60,060 nucleotides of DNA, from contig JAAYAW010000069.1 of assembly GCA_012719135.1 (NCBI GenBank), positions 1 through 60,060 on the forward strand, in the 5' to 3' direction. The notes beneath the pieces are model-generated. The model was not told the origin of the DNA. It saw only the letters and a program-made list of their open reading frames with translations, and did no database searches. Of this stretch, positions 54,836-60,060 are shown piece by piece; position 1 is the first letter of the stretch, and the number at the start of each line of letters is the position of its first letter. A program made the position numbers and the translations under genes. Source of the stretch: Chloroflexota bacterium. GTDB lineage: Bacteria > Chloroflexota > Anaerolineae > UBA1429.

Positions 54836-56365
54836 CTAGGCGTTCAAAGGAGCGCGAACGCCTGCCATGAGCAGGCCCAACTGTTCACGGGTGGCCTGGG
54901 AGGCCTCGACGGTGGCGATGATCTCGCCCTCGTACAGCACGGCTATCCGGTCCGAGAGGGTGAGGATTTCGTCCAGTTCAGCAGAGACAAGCAAAACAGC
55001 GATGCCCCGGTCCCGCTGGGCCACGATCTGCCGGTGGATGAACTCGATGGATCCGACGTCCACTCCACGGGTCGGCTGGCTAGCAACGAGGAGGGACACC
55101 TCGCGTCCCAACTCCCTCGCCACCACGAGTTTCTGCTGGTTTCCCCCCGAGAGCGATCCGGCGGCCGTATCCACCGTTGGCGTGCGGATATCAAAGGCCT
55201 GCACCAGTTGCTCCGCGTGATCCCGTATGGCGGCATCGTCACGTACGCCACGCCTGGAGTAGGGCTCAAGGTGATAGGTGTTCAGTACGAGGTTCTCTGC
55301 CACGCTGTAGGAGCCCACCATCCCGAAGCGGTGCCGGTCCTCCGGGATATACGCCATGCCCATCGATGACCTCTGTCGCGGGGACCAGGCCGTCACGTTG
55401 GATCCATTCATCGAGATGGCCCCGCTCTGAACGTGCCGCAGCCCGGTGATCGCCTCGACGAGCTCGGTTTGGCCATTCCCCTGGACTCCGGCCACGCCCA
55501 GGATCTCGCCGGCGTGTACCTCCAGGCTCACGTCCTTCAGGGCCACTCCGCCTCTGGTCGCGGACATGCTCAAATCCCGCACCTCGAGCACGACCTGATC
55601 GGCATGGGCCGGCCCCTTGGGAACCTGCAGGATCACCTTTCGGCCCACCATCATCTCCGCCAGAGTCGCCTGCGTCGACGACTCGGGCAGCGACTCTCCC
55701 ACCACGCGGCCCTGGCGCATCGCCACAATCCGATGAGCGACCTCCAGGACCTCACGCAGCTTGTGTGTGATAAAGATGATCGAGTGGCCGCCCCTGGCGA
55801 GTTCGCGCATCACACGGAATAGATCCTGTATTTCCTGAGGAGTGAGCACCGCCGTAGGCTCGTCCAGGATGAGTATCCTGGCCTGGCGATACAACGCCTT
55901 TAGGATCTCCACGCGTTGCTGTACGCCCACCGGAATGTGCTCAATCACGTCATCCGGGTTCACCGATAGCCCGTAGCGCACAGAGAGCTCGCGAACACGC
56001 TGCCGCCCCGCCTCGAAATCCAGAAAAGGCGTACGTCCCAGGGTTATCTCCGAGCCCAGGAGGATGTTCTCCGTGACCGTCATGGGCTGAACCAGTTGAA
56101 AGTGCTGGTGGACCATGCCGATGCCCAGACGGATTGCGTCGCGCGGAGAAGAAAGCTGGACCGGCTCGCCTTCGATCAGAATCTCTCCCTGATCTGCGCG
56201 ATACAGGCCGTACACGACGTTCATCAGCGTGCTCTTGCCGGCACCGTTCTCCCCCAAGAGAGCGAGGATCTCGCCGCGGTGGAGGGACAGACTGACATCG
56301 TCGTTAGCGACGACCCCCGGAAAGGCCTTGGTAATATGACGAGCCTCGAGCACGATGTCCGTCAT
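54836..56365 (-). CDS. nucleoside ABC transporter ATP-binding protein
   Basis: A 509-aa double ATPase of the BMP/NupO (YufO) and sugar-import type. The first half has Walker A LLGENGAGKSTLMN, a signature-like VGVQQRVEILKAL and Walker B ILILDEPTAVL. The second half has a degenerate P-loop (GVAGVQGNGQTELVE), LSGGNQQKLVVARE and a Walker B-like LLVASQPTRGVD in which Ser-Gln replaces Asp-Glu. One ATP site is therefore probably non-hydrolytic, usual for this class. Last gene of the operon, three bases after the second permease. Confidence 0.93.
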   Translation of the reverse strand: MTDIVLEARHITKAFPGVVANDDVSLSLHRGEILALLGENGAGKSTLMNVVYGLYRADQGEILIEGEPVQLSSPRDAIRLGIGMVHQHFQLVQPMTVTENILLGSEITLGRTPFLDFEAGRQRVRELSVRYGLSVNPDDVIEHIPVGVQQRVEILKALYRQARILILDEPTAVLTPQEIQDLFRVMRELARGGHSIIFITHKLREVLEVAHRIVAMRQGRVVGESLPESSTQATLAEMMVGRKVILQVPKGPAHADQVVLEVRDLSMSATRGGVALKDVSLEVHAGEILGVAGVQGNGQTELVEAITGLRHVQSGAISMNGSNVTAWSPRQRSSMGMAYIPEDRHRFGMVGSYSVAENLVLNTYHLEPYSRRGVRDDAAIRDHAEQLVQAFDIRTPTVDTAAGSLSGGNQQKLVVARELGREVSLLVASQPTRGVDVGSIEFIHRQIVAQRDRGIAVLLVSAELDEILTLSDRIAVLYEGEIIATVEASQATREQLGLLMAGVRAPLNA

Positions 56366-56368
56366 CGC

Positions 56369-57430
56369 CTACTCCGTCTCGTACACTTCGCCCTCGGCAG
56401 CGGGTGCGCGAGTTCGCCCAACCACGCTCGCAAGCACGACGATCGTCGTGACATAGGGCAACATGCTGATAAAGAAGCGAGGCACCCGGGTTATTCCGGA
56501 GAGCAGCAACTGATTCTGCAATGCCTGCGTGTAGCCGAACAGCGTCGAGGCGCCCAGCGCTCCCAGAGGTGACCAGTTCCCAAAGATCATCGCCGCCAGC
56601 GAGATAAAGCCCCGTCCGGCGGTCATGCTCTCCTTGAACTGGCCGACGGCCTCAAGCACGAGAAAGGCGCCGCCCAGTGCCGCAACCGCTCCCCCGATGG
56701 TCGTGTTGATGTAGCGCCACCGGTTCACATTCACACCCATCGTATCCGCGGCCCTTGGGTGCTCTCCGATCGCGCGGGTGCGCAATCCCCAACGGCTGCG
56801 AAACAGCAGGAAATGGAGAGCGATCGCCATCGCCAGCGCCAGGTAGGTGAGCAGGCCGTTGGTGAAGAGAACCTCTCCGATCACCGGGATCCGCGCGAGG
56901 ACCGGGATGGCGATATCGGAGAACTTGCCGCGGCTGAGCCAATCGGGATCAAACAAGTAGGTGCTGAGCCCTGTGGCCAGCACGATTATCGCTGTGCCAC
57001 TGATGATCTGGTTCATGCGGAAGCGGATGCTGAGCAAGGCATGCAGATAGCCCATCGCGGAGCCCATGGCGCAGGCGCTCAGCGTGGATAGCGCCAGGCT
57101 GAGCGGCAGAGGGAGTTGCCCCGTGTGCGACTTGACCGCAAAGGCGCCAAAGGCGCCCGCCAGCATCATCCCCTCAATCCCGATGTTGATGATGCCCGAA
57201 CGCTCACACAGGATGCCGGATAGCGCCCCAAAGATGAGCGGGACCGCAGCGCGTAGCGTAAAACGAAGCACGCCGATGCCGAACAGAATGCCGAGCGGAC
57301 CATCCCCAAGGGATGTTCGATCCACCAGTATGACGATCGCCAGCAACAAGAGGGTCAGCCCGGCCGTGATCCAGCGCCTGCGCAACACGCCAGCGCTTGC
57401 GCGGCGAGCGGTCGTCTCTACGGGGGCCAT
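56369..57430 (-). CDS. nucleoside ABC transporter permease (NupQ-like)
   Basis: A 353-aa inner-membrane permease with about nine helices. The FRLRAAVPLIFGALSGILCERSGIINIGIEGMMLAGAF-type core (written here with ISM-type variation) is the hallmark of the BPD_transp_2 family, and GFISLAAMIFGNWSPLGALGAS lies near the C-terminus. GTG/ATG choice is clear: ATG 57430 follows GGAGG, one base beyond the first permease stop. It forms the channel with the NupP-like partner. Confidence 0.92.
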   Translation of the reverse strand: MAPVETTARRASAGVLRRRWITAGLTLLLLAIVILVDRTSLGDGPLGILFGIGVLRFTLRAAVPLIFGALSGILCERSGIINIGIEGMMLAGAFGAFAVKSHTGQLPLPLSLALSTLSACAMGSAMGYLHALLSIRFRMNQIISGTAIIVLATGLSTYLFDPDWLSRGKFSDIAIPVLARIPVIGEVLFTNGLLTYLALAMAIALHFLLFRSRWGLRTRAIGEHPRAADTMGVNVNRWRYINTTIGGAVAALGGAFLVLEAVGQFKESMTAGRGFISLAAMIFGNWSPLGALGASTLFGYTQALQNQLLLSGITRVPRFFISMLPYVTTIVVLASVVGRTRAPAAEGEVYETE

Positions 57431-57431
57431 G

Positions 57432-58595
57432 CTAACCTCCCCATCCGGTCGCAAGCTTGGACTCGGCGGTATCCTCCTCTGAGCGTCGCGCTCGCATTCT
57501 GTACACAACGCGCACGAGTTCGGGCGCCGCCACCATCACCAGGACGAGCGCCTGTACAACCTGGATGATCTCGCTCCGCACGCCGGATTCGAACTGCATC
57601 TTGGCCGCTCCGCCGTACAGACCACCCATAAAGACCGCAGAGAGAAGTACGCCCACGGGCTCGGTCCGGCCCAGAAGGGCGACGGTGATCCCCTCAAAAC
57701 CCGCGGAGCCTGTGAACTCTGGAGCGAACCTCCCATGAAGCCCCAGACACTCCACCGTCCCAGCCAGGCCCGCAAGCCCCCCTGCGATGGCCATGGAGAG
57801 GACAATCGTCCAGTTGACGCGCATACCCGCGTACCGCGCGGCCGACATGTTCTCGCCAACGGTCCGCACCTCAAAACCGAATGTGCTGCGCTTGAGGATC
57901 CACCAGATGACGGGCACCGCGACAAGGGCGATCACCAGCCCCCAGTGCACACGGGTGAGCACGTCGGGAAGAAGTTCGGGGAGCTTTGCCGTTGGCAGGA
58001 TCGTACCCGTCTGCGAGATGCCCTGGGCGGCGGCCGCAGGGTCGGACAGAGGCCCGGGCTGTTGTCCTTGCGTGCCTCCGGCATATACGAGCCAACTGGT
58101 AAAGAGCGAGGCGATATAGTTCAGCATGATCGTGGTGATCACCTCATGCGCGCCACGCCAGACCTTGAGTACTCCAGGGATGGCGCCCCACAGGGCTCCT
58201 CCAGCAAATCCAGCGAGGAGCGCCAGGGGAAGGTGAATGAACGCCGGCACGCCCTTCACAAGCACGCCCACAGCAACTGATGCCGCCGTACCCATCAGGA
58301 ACTGGCCCGAGGCTCCGATGTTAAAGAGCCCAGCCTTGAAGGCAAAGGCCACCGAGAGGCCAGTGAGGATGTAGGGGGTTGCGGTACGCAGCGTGCGGGA
58401 TAGTGCATCCAGCCCGCCAAATGCGCCTTGAAGGAGCCCCCAGTACGCCGTCAGCGGATTGTCTCCCGATAGGAGCATGGTCACCGCTCCGACGGCAAAG
58501 GCGGTAACGAGAGCCAGCGCGGGCGACACGAGCGGGTGGGCCAGGCGCACAAGCCACCGGGAGAAGCGAGTCCTCTGGTCGAGCGGGTCAGCCAT
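57432..58595 (-). CDS. nucleoside ABC transporter permease (NupP-like)
   Basis: A 387-aa inner-membrane permease of the same family, with about ten helices. Visible landmarks are TPYILTGLSVAFAFKAGLFNIGASGQF near residue 85, the GALWGAIPGVLKVWRGAHEVITTIMLN cytoplasmic loop that contacts the ATPase, and a C-terminal basic tail. ATG 58595 has AGGAG seven bases upstream. It lies 98 bases after the binding-protein gene. Confidence 0.92.
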   Translation of the reverse strand: MADPLDQRTRFSRWLVRLAHPLVSPALALVTAFAVGAVTMLLSGDNPLTAYWGLLQGAFGGLDALSRTLRTATPYILTGLSVAFAFKAGLFNIGASGQFLMGTAASVAVGVLVKGVPAFIHLPLALLAGFAGGALWGAIPGVLKVWRGAHEVITTIMLNYIASLFTSWLVYAGGTQGQQPGPLSDPAAAAQGISQTGTILPTAKLPELLPDVLTRVHWGLVIALVAVPVIWWILKRSTFGFEVRTVGENMSAARYAGMRVNWTIVLSMAIAGGLAGLAGTVECLGLHGRFAPEFTGSAGFEGITVALLGRTEPVGVLLSAVFMGGLYGGAAKMQFESGVRSEIIQVVQALVLVMVAAPELVRVVYRMRARRSEEDTAESKLATGWGG

Positions 58596-58693
58596 GTCGA
58601 CTCCTGTGCGTGGAGCGCCCAGCCGCATGCCTTATCGTCACAGGTGAAAAGCTCCGAGGGAAGGCAATCGCCTCCCCTCGGAATCGCGTGCTG

Positions 58694-59701
58694 CTATTGT
58701 CCGTAACCGGTACTGAGCGAGCCGTCCACCAGGCCCTGGGCGATCTCCGCCAGCTTGGTCTTGAGCTCTTCGGGCAACTTGTCGGCAAAGTCGTGAAAGT
58801 CCGATAGCCCGGCCTCGCCGTACACCTGGCCCCCTTCGAAGGTGCCATCGGCCACGCTCATAATGAGCTCGTAGACACCCTTGCGCACCGTCTTGACGGC
58901 GCTGGCAACGAGGCAGGGATGCGCCCCGGGCAGGGTGTCCCACTGGTCGGTGTCGACACCGATGCAGTAAAAGCCCTCATGCGTAGCCGTCTCCTCCAGG
59001 GCGCCGTTTCCGGTCTGGCCGCCGGCGGCAAAGATTACGTCCGCTCCGCCATCGATCGCCTGAGCGGCCGTCGCCGCGCCCCACTCTGGATCTGTAAAGG
59101 CTTGGGCGATCTCGCCCGGATGGTACGCAGAGATGATGTTGATGTCGGGCTTGACGGACTTGGCCCCGAGCTCATATCCCTCACGGAAGGCCACCACCGC
59201 CGGAATCAGGTCGGTACCAAAGACGCCGCCGATGGTATCGGTCTGTGTCAGGCTGGCAGCCAGCACGCCGGCGAGGTAACCGGCCTGGTCCTCGCGGAAG
59301 ACAAGGCCCGCCACATTCGCGACGGTTTCAGCCTGGAACTGGTCGACACCGATGAACATCGTCTCTGGGTACTCGGCCGCCATCTCCAGGGTGGCCTCGC
59401 CGAGCGCGTACCCGACCGTGACGATGACGTCATAGTCCTCTTCCGCAAACTGCCGGATGTTGTCCAGATAGTCCGTCGCCGCCTTGGTCTCGATGTACTT
59501 GGCCTCCACGCCAAGCTCTGCGGCCGCGTCCTGCACTCCCTCCCAGGCAGATTGGTTGAACGTGCGGTCGTTCACACGGCCCACATCGGTGACAAGGCCG
59601 ATCTTGAGGCCTTCTTTTGCGGTGCCGCCGCCTGCGCAGCCGGTGACCAGCATCGCAGCGACCAGCAACACAGCCAATATGGATGCGATCGATCTGTGCA
59701 T
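58694..59701 (-). CDS. BMP-family nucleoside-binding lipoprotein
   Basis: A 335-aa solute-binding lipoprotein. The signal peptide MHRSIASILAVLLVAAMLVTGC ends in the lipobox (LVTG-C), so the mature protein would be anchored by Cys22. The BMP/PnrA fold follows: KIGLVTDVGRVNDRTFNQSAWEG, then GYALGEATLEMA, AAGGQTGNGALEEA-type and IGVDTDQWD. Relatives bind purine nucleosides. ATG 59701 follows GGAG. First gene of the operon binding protein, two permeases, ATPase; the ATPase is unusually last. Confidence 0.94.
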   Translation of the reverse strand: MHRSIASILAVLLVAAMLVTGCAGGGTAKEGLKIGLVTDVGRVNDRTFNQSAWEGVQDAAAELGVEAKYIETKAATDYLDNIRQFAEEDYDVIVTVGYALGEATLEMAAEYPETMFIGVDQFQAETVANVAGLVFREDQAGYLAGVLAASLTQTDTIGGVFGTDLIPAVVAFREGYELGAKSVKPDINIISAYHPGEIAQAFTDPEWGAATAAQAIDGGADVIFAAGGQTGNGALEETATHEGFYCIGVDTDQWDTLPGAHPCLVASAVKTVRKGVYELIMSVADGTFEGGQVYGEAGLSDFHDFADKLPEELKTKLAEIAQGLVDGSLSTGYGQ

Positions 59702-59892
59702 TGTGATCTCCTCTCTGGCCTGAACTCCCATGTCCCGCGAGCGCGCGCCGTGATTGCCCCCCTGTTGACACGCGCCCCCTGAGGCAGAGGTTATCACTGG
59801 ACGAGAGGATGCGCAAGCGACACACTCTGTGGGACGATGAGCGGCCCCTGGAATGTGGCCACCCGTAGATGCCCCATCCAGCACTTGAGCAC

Positions 59893-59922
59893 AAAAAGCC
59901 GCCAGCTGAATCGCTGGCGGCT
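59893..59922 (-). terminator. terminator after the tRNA-like sequence
   Basis: GCCGCCAGC and GCTGGCGGC form a nine-pair stem around a six-base loop. On the minus strand it is followed by TTTTT. It begins about 20 bases after the tRNA-like T arm. Confidence 0.85.
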
Positions 59923-59941
59923 CTTCGAACATCGAAATATG

Positions 59942-60023
59942 CCCCTGACTGGACTCGAACCAGTGGCTGACGCACAACCAGCCGCAATCAGAAAAACGGC
60001 TTGCACCACTCGCGAGGCCCCCA
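59942..60023 (-). tRNA. degenerate tRNA-like sequence
   Basis: The minus strand has a good T arm (ACTGG, TTCGAGT, CCAGT), a D-arm-like GCGAGTGGTGCAAGC and a possible anticodon stem AGCCG/CGGCT, but its loop is 12 bases. The 3' acceptor strand CAGGGGC cannot pair with the 5' end GGGGGCC. It may be a decayed tRNA, a tRNA-derived RNA, or the 3' end of a longer RNA that starts beyond the window. No anticodon is assigned. Confidence 0.3.
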
Positions 60024-60060
60024 CGCAACGATGTGCCCGTCCCTGTACTCGACACGCCGA

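Overview
The window reads as a high-GC (roughly 60-63% by eye) bacterial chromosome segment, densely coded on both strands. It has ordinary sigma-70 promoters, Shine-Dalgarno sites, three clear tRNA genes and intrinsic terminators. The gene set suggests Chloroflexota: a PAC2 protein beside a HerA-like ATPase, a DHH-CBS-CCA fusion, archaeal-type split glutamate synthase, a CHAT-AAA protein and a BMP nucleoside transporter. This is inference from gene content; there is no rRNA or other marker to prove it. I see no CRISPR array, insertion sequence or intact prophage.

Layout. 116-8557: a full-length Lhr helicase, divergent from a HerA/FtsK-like ATPase and a PAC2 protein. 8565-16254: a membrane-anchored glycoside hydrolase, the DHH-CBS-CCA enzyme (these two share a divergent promoter region), then a minus-strand rpiA, response-regulator diguanylate cyclase and AIR-synthase-like operon. 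16358-22929: a CHAT-AAA protein, a small membrane protein with a textbook promoter, and three membrane proteins resembling proton-pumping antiporter subunits but lacking key charged residues. 22954-28213 (minus): S1-domain protein, FtsK, YebC, RuvC, RuvA. 28369-33758: a small membrane protein, tRNA-Pro and tRNA-Gly, an endonuclease III-like glycosylase, a frameshifted GH30 gene, a coiled-coil protein and an MFS transporter. 34080-36422 (minus): an ECF sigma factor, its anti-sigma factor and a secreted protein, with two near-identical ECF-type promoters. 36645-41931: a 57-aa protein, a second MFS transporter, an iron-type alcohol dehydrogenase, tRNA-Val and an M23 peptidase/glycosidase-like protein. 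42011-54648 (minus): a nine-gene nitrogen cluster. 54836-59701 (minus): a BMP-type nucleoside ABC transporter operon. The right edge carries a degenerate tRNA-like sequence ending in a good terminator.

How the genes work together. The nitrogen cluster links three uses of glutamine. Glutamine synthetase makes it. A split ferredoxin/FAD glutamate synthase (three Glt modules plus an iron-sulfur protein and a flavin oxidoreductase) and carbamoyl-phosphate synthetase (carA, carB) consume it. A PucR-family regulator sits inside the run. The next operon upstream imports nucleosides, so nitrogen and nucleotide supply may be co-ordinated. The most unusual items are the CHAT-AAA protein, the charge-poor antiporter-like trio, the ECF mini-regulon, the nitrogen cluster with its repeat-bearing leader, and the signal-less M23/glycosidase protein next to tRNA-Val.
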